The notes under the pieces are model-generated. The model ran no database searches. It was given only the letters and a program-made list of their open reading frames with translations, and was not told the origin of the DNA. A stretch of DNA of 64,000 nucleotides from Betaproteobacteria bacterium UBA1934 (GTDB lineage Bacteria; Pseudomonadota; Gammaproteobacteria; Burkholderiales; Rhodocyclaceae): contig DDFG01000006.1 of the NCBI GenBank assembly GCA_002337055.1, positions 7,175 to 71,174 on the forward strand. Reading direction: 5' to 3'. Each line of letters opens with the position of its first letter. The first letter of the stretch is position 1. Below, one piece after another: positions 44,381-52,175 of the stretch. Made by a program: the position numbers and the translations under genes.

Positions 44381-45244
44381 TTAGCGCAACAGCGAGAGAA
44401 CGTTTTGCGGGAGGGAGTTGGCTTGCGCCAGCATTGCGGTGCCGGCCTGTTGCAGAATCTGGCCGCGGGTCAGGTTGGCAGTTTCGGCGGCGAAATCGGC
44501 ATCCATGATGCGGCTCTTGGCGGCGGATTGGTTTTCGACCAGCACTTGCAGGCTGGAGATGATTGCGTCGAAGCGGTTTTGCATGGCGCCCCACTTGGCG
44601 CGTGCGGTGGTGACTTGGCCGATGCCTGAATCAAGGGCCGCGAGCGCGCACTGGGCAGTTGATTGCGAAGAGATGTCGATGCCGGTGGCGGTGGTCGAGT
44701 CACCGTAGGTGCTGATCGTGCCAGCGGCGAAGGAAGTGCCGGATACCGTGATGATGTTGGCACCGGAGGCGTTGGCGCCGATCTGGAAGTCGAACTGCGA
44801 ACCAGCCTTGGCAACCGTTGCTGCGGTGTCGAGCAGTGAAATCCCGTTGAAAATGGCGCCGGAGACGACACGGTTTATTTCCGACTGCATCTGGGTAAAT
44901 TCAACTTGCAGATTGGCGCGGTCGGTGGAGCCGATGGTGCCGTTCGCCGCCTGGATGGCCAATTCGCGCATGCGCTGGAGGCTGTCGCCGATCTTGCCGA
45001 TGGAGTCTTCCATGGTCTGAGCCAGGGATATGCCGTCGTTGGCATTGCGGATAGCGACCTGCGAGCCCCGAATGATCGAGTCCATGCGAGTGGCGACAGC
45101 GAGGCCTGCAGCGTCGTCCTTGGCAGCATTGACACGTAGCCCGGAGGACAGCCGTTGTAGTGAGCGCGTCAGCGAACCTTGCGAGGTCGTCAGGTTGCGC
45201 TGTGCATTCAGCGAGGGCAGGTTGGTGTTGATGATTTGAGCCAT
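44381..45244 (-). CDS. Flagellin 3
   Basis: Minimal flagellin of 287 residues. The ATG at 45244 (MAQIINTNLPS) is chosen over a TTG two codons upstream. Distinct changes from its paralogues include NAAKDDAAG for NSAKDDAAG, QCALAALDSG after the conserved cysteine, and LPQNVLSLLR at the end. GGAGA lies 6 bases before the ATG. A sigma-54 promoter precedes it; no terminator separates it from flagellin 2 downstream. Confidence 0.96.
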   Translation of the reverse strand: MAQIINTNLPSLNAQRNLTTSQGSLTRSLQRLSSGLRVNAAKDDAAGLAVATRMDSIIRGSQVAIRNANDGISLAQTMEDSIGKIGDSLQRMRELAIQAANGTIGSTDRANLQVEFTQMQSEINRVVSGAIFNGISLLDTAATVAKAGSQFDFQIGANASGANIITVSGTSFAAGTISTYGDSTTATGIDISSQSTAQCALAALDSGIGQVTTARAKWGAMQNRFDAIISSLQVLVENQSAAKSRIMDADFAAETANLTRGQILQQAGTAMLAQANSLPQNVLSLLR

Positions 45245-45278
45245 TGCCAATCTCCGAGTGGATTCGGAGAGCGATCAA

Positions 45279-45292
45279 GCAATAGCTGTGCC
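45279..45292 (-). promoter_or_regulatory. Sigma-54 promoter for flagellin 3
   Basis: On the minus strand AGGCAC-AGCTA-TTGCTT: exact GGCAC-N5-TTGC core at the correct spacing, between the flagellin 4 terminator and the flagellin 3 start. The predicted leader is about 23 bases. Confidence 0.86.
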
Positions 45293-45306
45293 TGAAAATT
45301 TCAGTA

Positions 45307-45335
45307 ATAAAAAAGGCGGCCCGTTCGGGCCGCCT
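45307..45335 (-). terminator. Rho-independent terminator after flagellin 4
   Basis: On the minus strand AGGCGGCCC, loop GAAC, GGGCCGCCT, then a run of T. It lies 18 bases after the flagellin 4 stop and makes flagellin 4 a single-gene transcript. Confidence 0.93.
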
Positions 45336-45352
45336 GAGAGGGGATGCAAGAA

Positions 45353-46216
45353 TCAGCGCAGCAGGGACAGCACGTTGTTGGGCAGGGCGTTGGCTTGGGC
45401 CAGCATGGCGGTACCGGCTTGCTGGAGGATCTGGCCGCGGGTGAGGTTGGCGGTTTCGGAAGCGAAGTCAGCGTCCATGATGCGACTCTTGGCGGCAGAC
45501 TGGTTTTCGACATAGACCTGCAAGCTGGAGACGATGGCGTCAAACCGGTTTTGGATCGCACCCCACTTGGCGCGGGCGGTGGTGACCTGGCCGATGCCGG
45601 AGTCGATGAAACCGAGTGCGCACTGGGCCGTCGATTGCGACGAAATGTCGATACCTGTGGCGGTGGTCGAGTCGCCATAGGCACTGATGGTGCCAGCGGC
45701 GAACGAGGCGCCGGAGACGGTCAGGACGTTGGCGCCGGAGGCGTTGGCACCGATCTGGAAGTCGAACTGCGAACCAGCCTTGGCAACCGTTGCCGCGGTG
45801 TCCAGCAGGGAAATGCCGTTGAACGAGGCGCCGGACACGACGCGGTTGATTTCCGACTGCATCTGGGCGAACTCAACCTGAAGATTGGCGCGGTCGGTGG
45901 AGCCGATGGTGCCGTTGGCGGCCTGGACAGCCAGTTCGCGCATGCGTTGGAGGCTGTCGCCGATCTTGCCGATGGAATCTTCCATCGTCTGGGCCAGGGA
46001 GATGCCGTCGTTGGCGTTACGGATGGCGACTTGCGAGCCGCGGATCACGGAATCCATACGGGTGGCGACGGCGAGGCCGGCGGCGTCGTCCTTGGCAGAA
46101 TTTACGCGCAGGCCGGAAGACAGGCGTTGCAGCGACTGGGTCAGCGCGGTTTGCGAAGTCGTGAGGTTACGCTGCGCGTTCAGGGACGGCAGGTTGGTGT
46201 TGATGATTTGTGCCAT
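45353..46216 (-). CDS. Flagellin 4
   Basis: Minimal flagellin of 287 residues with complete terminal domains and the short centre TISAYGDSTTATGIDISSQS. Its 3' 181 coding bases and the ribosome binding region match flagellin 1 exactly or nearly so, while its centre resembles flagellins 2 and 3, so the gene looks mosaic. The conserved cysteine is in QCALGFIDSG. A possible but weaker sigma-28 promoter lies upstream, at the end of the maf-type gene. Confidence 0.97.
   Translation of the reverse strand: MAQIINTNLPSLNAQRNLTTSQTALTQSLQRLSSGLRVNSAKDDAAGLAVATRMDSVIRGSQVAIRNANDGISLAQTMEDSIGKIGDSLQRMRELAVQAANGTIGSTDRANLQVEFAQMQSEINRVVSGASFNGISLLDTAATVAKAGSQFDFQIGANASGANVLTVSGASFAAGTISAYGDSTTATGIDISSQSTAQCALGFIDSGIGQVTTARAKWGAIQNRFDAIVSSLQVYVENQSAAKSRIMDADFASETANLTRGQILQQAGTAMLAQANALPNNVLSLLR
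45355..45535. repeat. 181-bp identical tract shared with flagellin 1 (copy B)
   Basis: Identical to 42442-42622. Both copies encode the C-terminal D1/D0 helix of the flagellin. Confidence 0.9.
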
Positions 46217-46293
46217 GAGTCATCTCCTTTGGATAATCGGCGCCATGGGCGGCGTACCGGCGGGAGCGTCGGTCATTCGCCCCGATGAAACCG

Positions 46294-46320
46294 ATTACGG
46301 ATGACGCGCGAAATACTTTA
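46294..46320 (-). promoter_or_regulatory. Possible sigma-28 promoter for flagellin 4
   Basis: On the minus strand TAAAGTAT, 11 bases, then TCCGTAAT. The -35 is good (7 of 8) and spacing correct; the -10 keeps only the CCG core and an A. The leader would be about 71 bases, close to that of flagellin 1. It overlaps the stop codon of the upstream maf-type gene. Confidence 0.5.
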
Positions 46321-48465
46321 GGACAATTTTGTCGGGGGTTCGTAAGGAATGCCGGCGTCAAGCGCAGCCAGTCGCCGCCGCGCTTCGTCGGGGATTTGCA
46401 GAATGACTTCGCGCCCCCCAAGCAGGAATGCGAGAATCACGTCGAAGCCACGACGGGCATATAGCGCGGCGGTTTCGTCGTCGGGCACCAGCGTCATGCA
46501 CTCGAAGAAAAACTGGCAGAGGTGGTACAGCGACCCACGCAACATCGGGAAGACGGCTGTTGTGGCGTGTTTCTTGGCGAAAAGGTAGTCCGAAAGATCA
46601 CGTAGTGCATCAACGATGTCGAGCTTGCTTTTGATCGGGCGGGCGAAGATGTCGCGCACGTCGGCGTGTACGGCTTCCAGTTGTCCTGCCAGAAAACCGA
46701 GATTGCGTTCGACCTCGTGTGGATAGTCCAGCGAGAAGCATGCGGCAATTCTTGCCAGCGATTTTTGCCGGTCTTCCGGTGTGGCGGAAATTCTGACCTC
46801 GTCGGCGACCAGCGGCTCCGCATTCTTGATGGCGGCCCCCCAGTTCAGGTTGTAAACCTTCTTGTCGTCGCCATGGATGCGAATCGACTGGGCAATCAGA
46901 TCACGGCATTGCAGGAAGATAAAGGTGCTCTCCACCTCGTCGCCGAAGTTGCCGGGAACGGTGATGGTCTGCTTCATCGAATTGTGAGTTTCCTCGACCA
47001 CACGTTTGACGTTATCGGTCGAGTGATCATCCTCATAATAGAAACTCATTTTCGAGTGATGCAGCCCCTCCTTCGGGTAGCCGACGTCCACGCCGAAGAG
47101 GTAAACCTCGCTGAACCCCATGCGGAGCGCGAAATCAGTGCCGGCGTTGGTGACAGTCGGGCCCGTGGAGAAGCGCGGAAACTGGTTTTCGATATCGATG
47201 ATCTGGGTACCGCCGTCGATATCCTTCAAAATCATCATCGGCTTGTTCGAGAAATTGAAACAGCCCGGCGGAATCAGCGAGAGGAAAAGCAGGGGCACAT
47301 CCTGGAGGAAGTTGCGCACGCGCTCGTCGGAGAGAAACTCGTAGGTGAAGTCGGTGCGTTCGATCTCGATGTGAAAGTCGGGTTTGATGCCTTTCTTCAT
47401 GAAGGCACTAATTGCCGACCCGCAGCAGATGACCACGGCACGGTCGCGGTATTCCTCGATCATTGGCCAGAGTTTGTCCAGCGAAGGGCCGGAACCGACT
47501 ACGAAGGCGATAGCATTCTCGACCGGCTTCTTTTCTTCTCGAACGCAGAGCGGGAAACCGCGCAGGGCATTTTGCGCGGAATGCAGCAGCGACAATACTT
47601 CGTCGTCGAAAAACCCCCAGCCGGCATACAGCTTGAACATGTCCTGCGAAAGATTGTTCCAGAGTTCCTTGACGTCATCCGACTTGTAGTCGTTGAAATG
47701 CAGGGCGACGCCGCGCGCGAAGTACGGTGGCCAATGACCGCGGATGGTGACGAGCAGGTCATGCGCCAGTTCCTTGATGTCGCCAGTCGAGGATGTGAGG
47801 ATGGTGAAATGTTTGCCGCCCCGGTACATGAACTGGTGGTAGAGCGCGGCGTAGTCGAGAAAATAGAGCGACAGATCGAGTTGCCGGATGTCGGGTTCGA
47901 CAATCACAAAATGCCGCAATTCGTAATTTTCGACGATCAGTTCCAGGTCATGGCCGTAACCGACGCCGAAACTGACCGCGATGATCAGCTTGCGCTCCCC
48001 AAAGTGGGGACCACTCGCCCATTTTGCCGGTTCCGGACACAACTCCTTGAAGGCGCGGATCACATCGAAACGGAATCGCGGCTCGACCGGAAAGAAGAAG
48101 TGCGGATTGGTCATATGCGGCGCCGCCAGCGTCTCGTCGGCCAAGTAGCGGGTGAATGTAATGACGCGCGGTCGCGTTTGCGGGTTGTCGAAAAAGTCGA
48201 ACTGCATCTTGCCCAGTTCGCGGAAGTAGGACGAATAACCCTGGTGCGATTTGTGGTTGACCCACACCTTGCCATCCGGTTCGATCTGGAACGGCATCGT
48301 CGGATCGCATTTCATCAGTTCCGAATAAACGTACGGGAACTCCTTTTGCAGAAAGAACAGGTTGGCCTGATAGGTAGTCAGCATTTTCAGCCGCGTGGCT
48401 TCCTGGATCGGCGTCATCTCCGGGTCTTCGGGCAATTCGGCGTGTGCTTCGGTATGGTCGTTCAT
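46318..48465 (-). CDS. Motility-associated glycosyltransferase of the Maf/DUF115 family
   Basis: Cytoplasmic protein of 715 residues related to Maf flagellin glycosyltransferases, which move nonulosonic acid from its CMP form to flagellin Ser/Thr. The DUF115 core has AFVVGSGPSLDKLWPMIEEY, VVICCGSAISAFMKKGIKPD, FHIEIERTDF and GFSEVYLFGVDVGYP. The N-terminal half (DLELIVENYELRHFVIVEPD) also fits Maf. The ATG at 48465 is preferred over a TTG five codons upstream. It is the last gene of the sugar operon and lies next to the flagellin array, as expected for the transfer step. Confidence 0.88.
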   Translation of the reverse strand: MNDHTEAHAELPEDPEMTPIQEATRLKMLTTYQANLFFLQKEFPYVYSELMKCDPTMPFQIEPDGKVWVNHKSHQGYSSYFRELGKMQFDFFDNPQTRPRVITFTRYLADETLAAPHMTNPHFFFPVEPRFRFDVIRAFKELCPEPAKWASGPHFGERKLIIAVSFGVGYGHDLELIVENYELRHFVIVEPDIRQLDLSLYFLDYAALYHQFMYRGGKHFTILTSSTGDIKELAHDLLVTIRGHWPPYFARGVALHFNDYKSDDVKELWNNLSQDMFKLYAGWGFFDDEVLSLLHSAQNALRGFPLCVREEKKPVENAIAFVVGSGPSLDKLWPMIEEYRDRAVVICCGSAISAFMKKGIKPDFHIEIERTDFTYEFLSDERVRNFLQDVPLLFLSLIPPGCFNFSNKPMMILKDIDGGTQIIDIENQFPRFSTGPTVTNAGTDFALRMGFSEVYLFGVDVGYPKEGLHHSKMSFYYEDDHSTDNVKRVVEETHNSMKQTITVPGNFGDEVESTFIFLQCRDLIAQSIRIHGDDKKVYNLNWGAAIKNAEPLVADEVRISATPEDRQKSLARIAACFSLDYPHEVERNLGFLAGQLEAVHADVRDIFARPIKSKLDIVDALRDLSDYLFAKKHATTAVFPMLRGSLYHLCQFFFECMTLVPDDETAALYARRGFDVILAFLLGGREVILQIPDEARRRLAALDAGIPYEPPTKLS

Positions 48466-48480
48466 CGCAATCTCGGGCAA

Positions 48481-49575
48481 TCAGGGATGGTGAGCCGGGC
48501 ACAAGGCCGCGGGAGTGACGGTCAAGTATGGCACCAAGACCAGTTCGGTCGCAAAGCCTTCCTTGAAGAAGGCGATCTGCAATTCCTTGTCGTTCGGCGC
48601 CGGTTGGTCGCCCGGATAGGGGCGGTCGCCGAGAATGAATCGGCGGGCACCGCGACGGCGGGCCAAATCGATGGCGGTGTACAGGCTAAGGTGTGCCAGC
48701 GGCTTGTCGAACAGGCTGCGATCGTAGGCGCCGACCGCGTAGAGCACTTCGTCGTGGCTGGCATTGAACAGGCTAGCGCCGACCAGTTTGCCGTCGCCGT
48801 CGCGCAGGTAGATGGCGAACGCTTCGCCAGCGACGATACCCTCGAACTGTGCGGCCCAGCTTTCCGCCGAGCGTGTGCGCCGCCCGGCAACCTCGATGTG
48901 CAGCGCCTCGAAGGCGGTAAATGCAGCGGCATCACCGATGTCGTCGATGGTGATTTGCCAGTGACGCTGCGCGGCGTTGATCAGGGCCTTGAAGCTCTTG
49001 CGCAAGACGCGATGGTAATCCTCGGCGGGTGGCCTGAGGTCGATCTCGGTGCGATGGCATACTTCAGAGTGAGCGCCGGCTTCCAGCGCGATGCGCTGCC
49101 ACTCGGGCAAGTTACCTCGCACGGGAGGGGCGGAGAGGCGAAGATCGGGCAGGCCGCCGTGTACGCCCAGCTGTCCGAGCAGAGCCAGCCATTGACGTGC
49201 GGCGGCCTTGGCGGTTTTGGCCGGCAGTTCGGCCAGCAGCGGCGGCGCAACGCCGGCCTGGCCATTCAGGTGGCTGGAGAGGCGCGCCTGTGCCGCCTCT
49301 GAGCGTACCCAGGCGAGCGGCCAGACGCCGACATCGCGGCCCTGCCAGCGGATCAGGCAGTCCAGTTCGGCGTAGGCGGCGCTGGCGCCGCGAAAATAGG
49401 CGTGCTGGTAGTCGACATGGCTTAACGCATAACCGGCCGGCTGCGCAGGCAGGCTGGCCAGACAGGTGCGCCACCGCTCGGCCAAGCCGCGGGCGCGGAC
49501 GAATTGTAGCGGTCCGGCCGCTGAACTGCCTGCCAGCAATTGCTCGAATTCGGCGTCGGCAAAGCAGTGGTTCAC
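48481..49575 (-). CDS. FemAB/GNAT-like acyltransferase in flagellar glycosylation operon
   Basis: A 364-residue cytoplasmic protein with the double-GNAT form of FemAB-like proteins: RTEIDLRPPAEDYHRVLRKS-type motif (about residues 190-210), then a C-terminal acyltransferase half with AFAIYLRDGDGKLVGASLFN and LAHLSLYTAIDLARRRGARR. The start is inferred as GTG at 49575, overlapping the pseI stop by 4 bases; an ATG occurs only deep inside pseI. Such proteins transfer acyl or aminoacyl groups to sugars or peptides. An N-acyl change on the nonulosonic acid is a reasonable but unproven role. Confidence 0.7.
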   Translation of the reverse strand: MNHCFADAEFEQLLAGSSAAGPLQFVRARGLAERWRTCLASLPAQPAGYALSHVDYQHAYFRGASAAYAELDCLIRWQGRDVGVWPLAWVRSEAAQARLSSHLNGQAGVAPPLLAELPAKTAKAAARQWLALLGQLGVHGGLPDLRLSAPPVRGNLPEWQRIALEAGAHSEVCHRTEIDLRPPAEDYHRVLRKSFKALINAAQRHWQITIDDIGDAAAFTAFEALHIEVAGRRTRSAESWAAQFEGIVAGEAFAIYLRDGDGKLVGASLFNASHDEVLYAVGAYDRSLFDKPLAHLSLYTAIDLARRRGARRFILGDRPYPGDQPAPNDKELQIAFFKEGFATELVLVPYLTVTPAALCPAHHP

Positions 49576-50621
49576 AGGGTGTCCCAATTTAGTGGAGTCC
49601 CGCGTTTCAGCGGTCGGCTGGCGATCTTGCCGAGAATCTGCTCCAGATACTTGGGCGGCAGCCCGAAACCCGGCCGGATGGCGCGCACGTTGTCGGCGGT
49701 GAACGGCTCGCCGGCGTCGATGTCGCGGACGACGTAGAGGGATCGCCGGAACGCCAGCGATTTCTTCTCCGCCTCGGAACCGCCATAGCGAACCTGTCCC
49801 AGTGCCTGCCAAGCGCGCTCGCTTTCGACGGCCAGTGTCCGCATCTCTGCCGGTTCCAGCGAGAATGCAGAATCTACGCCACCGTCGGTGCGTGCCAGCG
49901 TGAAATGTTTCTCGATCACCGTTGCGCCGAGCGCGACAGCGGCCACGGCAGCGCCGATGCCCATGGTGTGGTCGGAGAGGCCGACCTGGCAGCCGCTCCA
50001 TTCCCTCAGATTGGGAATAGTCGCCAGATGGGTATTGATCGGCGAGGCAGGATAGGTGCTGGTGCATTTCAGCAGCACCAGATCGCGGCAACCCGCGGCG
50101 TGGGCGGCGCGAACGGTGTCGTCGATTTCTGCGACACTGGCCATGCCGGTCGACACGATCATCGGCTTGCCGGTTGCGGCGACCTTCCGGATCAGCGGCA
50201 GATCGGTCATCTCGAACGAGGCGATCTTGTAGCAGGCGACCTCCAGTGTTTCGAGAAAGTCGACTGCAGTCTCGTCAAACGGCGTCGAAAAAGGAATCAG
50301 GCCGCGGGAGCGGGCACGTTCGAAAATCGGGGCGTGCCATGCCCACGGTGTGTGCGCCTCGTTGTAGAGTTCGTAAAGACTGCGGCCGGCCCACAGGCTG
50401 CTGGGGTCGTTGATGACGAAATCGCCTTCGGCGAGATCGAGGGTCATCGTGTCGGCGGTGTACGTCTGGATCTTCAAGGCGTGCGCGCCAGCGTCGGCGG
50501 CCGCGTCGACGATGGCCAGGGCACGCTCGAGCGATTGGTTGTGATTGCCGGACATTTCTGCGATGACGAAGGGCGGATGGGTCGGGCCGACGGAACGATG
50601 AGCGATGGCGAAGCTGGTCAT
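49572..50621 (-). CDS. pseI: Pseudaminic acid synthase PseI
   Basis: Condenses a 2,4-diacetamido-trideoxy hexose with phosphoenolpyruvate to form the nine-carbon acid. The 349-residue protein has the NeuB barrel (FVIAEMSGNHNQSLERALAI, KIQTYTADTMTLD, FSTPFDETAVDFLETLEVAC, TVIEKHFTLARTDGGVDSAF) and a C-terminal SAF domain (about 285-345, SLYVVRDIDAGEPFTADNVR). The residues after GNHNQS and the surrounding Pse genes favour PseI over NeuB or LegI. It lies 8 bases after pseG-pseH. Confidence 0.93.
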   Translation of the reverse strand: MTSFAIAHRSVGPTHPPFVIAEMSGNHNQSLERALAIVDAAADAGAHALKIQTYTADTMTLDLAEGDFVINDPSSLWAGRSLYELYNEAHTPWAWHAPIFERARSRGLIPFSTPFDETAVDFLETLEVACYKIASFEMTDLPLIRKVAATGKPMIVSTGMASVAEIDDTVRAAHAAGCRDLVLLKCTSTYPASPINTHLATIPNLREWSGCQVGLSDHTMGIGAAVAAVALGATVIEKHFTLARTDGGVDSAFSLEPAEMRTLAVESERAWQALGQVRYGGSEAEKKSLAFRRSLYVVRDIDAGEPFTADNVRAIRPGFGLPPKYLEQILGKIASRPLKRGTPLNWDTL

Positions 50622-50629
50622 GGCAAGCC

Positions 50630-52165
50630 TCAGTCGGAAGCGGCAGCCGGGGCTGCCTTGGTCAGAATGTGATGCGCGGGCGTATAACCGGCGCCGATGA
50701 AACTGTGCCAGGAGGCGGCATTGCCGGCGCGAACCTCGGCGAGCAGCGGGCTGGCGTCCGGGCAGACGGTGCGCAGGTGTGCTTCGGCGGCGCGCAGCAG
50801 CGGTACGGCCAGTCCTTCGCCGAAGCGCGCCGGATCAAGAAAGAGCGACACCCTGACATCGGTTTCGCGCATATCGAAGCGTACGCAGCCACATGGTTCA
50901 CCCGCAGTTTCGCCGATCAGGAGCAGACGGGCGCGATCCGGCAATACCCGTTGAAGCCAGACCAGATGCGCCTCCCAGACCAGCGGGCTCGAATCGAAAG
51001 CTTGCTGGCGGACGCGTGGGTCGTTGCGCCAGGCGAACAGGCGCTCGGCGTCGTGCAAGGTCGCGGGTCGCACGCTGACGCGAGTCAGCATGATCCGTGC
51101 GACGCGCTGTGCGCCGCCTCCGTCGCACAGCGAGGCGGCGCGTTCGCCAATGCGTGCTCGCCAGTCGGCATGGTGCCAGAGCAGGTGGATGGCCGCCGCG
51201 AGGTCGGCGTCGGTGACCCGGTCGTGACGACCGAGGTGAAAATGGCCCTGGTTTGCCGCGACCGCTTCGGCCAACTCGCGCTGGTTGTCGGCGACGGTCA
51301 GGGTGATGGCGGGCAGGCCCACTGCACACCGTTCCCACGTGCTGACGCCGGGCGAGCCAATCGCCAGATCGGCATGGGCAAGTAAACCTGCGATATCGGC
51401 GGGGCAATGATGCAGTTGCACCCCCGGCAGCGCCGCGCAACGGTGTTGCAGGTGGACGAGGTCGGCGTATAGCGGTCCGACGACGACATCGATGGCGCCC
51501 ATGAACGACATGTCGGCGAGCACCTTCAGCGTGCGGGCGGTCAGGTCTTCTTTGTCGGCACCGCCAAACATGATCAGCAGACGGTTGGCCGGATTCTCAG
51601 CGCGTCGGCCGATTGCGGTATCGCGGGCGGCCGCGAATTCCGGGCGAAGCAAGGCGTGACGCGGGCCGAACAGCGATTGGCAGGTGGTGGGTAATAGGCT
51701 TGCATAGCGGCGTCCCGGCTCTACATGCAGATTCTGGTCGAGCAGGAGATCGGCGTTGTGGGGGCGATCGGCCAAGTCGTCGATGACCATGACTCGCCGG
51801 CCGGCGGTGCGCATGGCCTGCTGCCAGCCGGCGGCCAGCGCATAGTGATCGACGACCAGCCAGTCGAGGGCCTGCCAATTCGCCAAATGCGCCTGGCACA
51901 GCCGGGCATCCTCCCGCCAGCCATGCGGTAACCAAGCAGCATGTGCCACCGCGTCGGGTTGCACCGGAAGGGTGCCTTCGGGCAATTTGATCAGCGTGTG
52001 GCCGGAGGCGGTGATGCGTTCGGCCAGGGCGCCGATGCCGGCGGCGCGACAGAGGAAGACACACCGGGCGCCGTGAGCGACAAGCGTTTCCGCCAGCGCC
52101 AGGCAGCGCATGACGTGCCCGGTCCCGATCTGCGAGTTGGCGTCGGCACGAAAGGCGACCTGCAT
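50630..52165 (-). CDS. pseG: PseG-PseH fusion: UDP-sugar hydrolase plus N-acetyltransferase
   Basis: Bifunctional protein of 511 residues. Residues 1 to about 345 form PseG, which removes UDP from the altrose-type intermediate (FRADANSQIGTGHVMRCLAL, VMVIDDLADRPHNADLLLDQ, ADLAIGSPGVSTWERCAVGL, PAITLTVADNQ). Residues about 355-505 form a GNAT acetyltransferase (VRPATLHDAERLFAWRNDPR, then VSLFLDPARFGEGLAVPLL) that fits PseH. Pathway order is PseH before PseG, so the fusion joins consecutive steps. No separate pseH is seen nearby. Confidence 0.88.
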   Translation of the reverse strand: MQVAFRADANSQIGTGHVMRCLALAETLVAHGARCVFLCRAAGIGALAERITASGHTLIKLPEGTLPVQPDAVAHAAWLPHGWREDARLCQAHLANWQALDWLVVDHYALAAGWQQAMRTAGRRVMVIDDLADRPHNADLLLDQNLHVEPGRRYASLLPTTCQSLFGPRHALLRPEFAAARDTAIGRRAENPANRLLIMFGGADKEDLTARTLKVLADMSFMGAIDVVVGPLYADLVHLQHRCAALPGVQLHHCPADIAGLLAHADLAIGSPGVSTWERCAVGLPAITLTVADNQRELAEAVAANQGHFHLGRHDRVTDADLAAAIHLLWHHADWRARIGERAASLCDGGGAQRVARIMLTRVSVRPATLHDAERLFAWRNDPRVRQQAFDSSPLVWEAHLVWLQRVLPDRARLLLIGETAGEPCGCVRFDMRETDVRVSLFLDPARFGEGLAVPLLRAAEAHLRTVCPDASPLLAEVRAGNAASWHSFIGAGYTPAHHILTKAAPAAASD

Positions 52166-52175
52166 GATCCGGGGC

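Noticed and set aside
45251..45270. 7-bp inverted repeat before flagellin 3 that includes its GGAG ribosome binding site
   Set aside because: The predicted sigma-54 start point (about 45267) would leave only four base pairs in the mRNA, so sequestering of the binding site is not convincing.
42440..46216. Flagellin array as a phase-variation cassette
   Set aside because: All four genes are complete, have their own promoters or starts, and no invertible repeats or recombinase gene are present.
46225..46245. GCCGATTA close to the flagellin 4 start, resembling a sigma-28 -10 box
   Set aside because: It lies about 15 bases before the ATG next to the ribosome binding site and lacks a -35 box at the right distance.
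46666..49302. Very long open frame of 878 codons antisense to the maf-type and FemAB-like genes
   Set aside because: It is complementary to well-supported coding sequence and has the composition expected of a GC-rich antisense frame.
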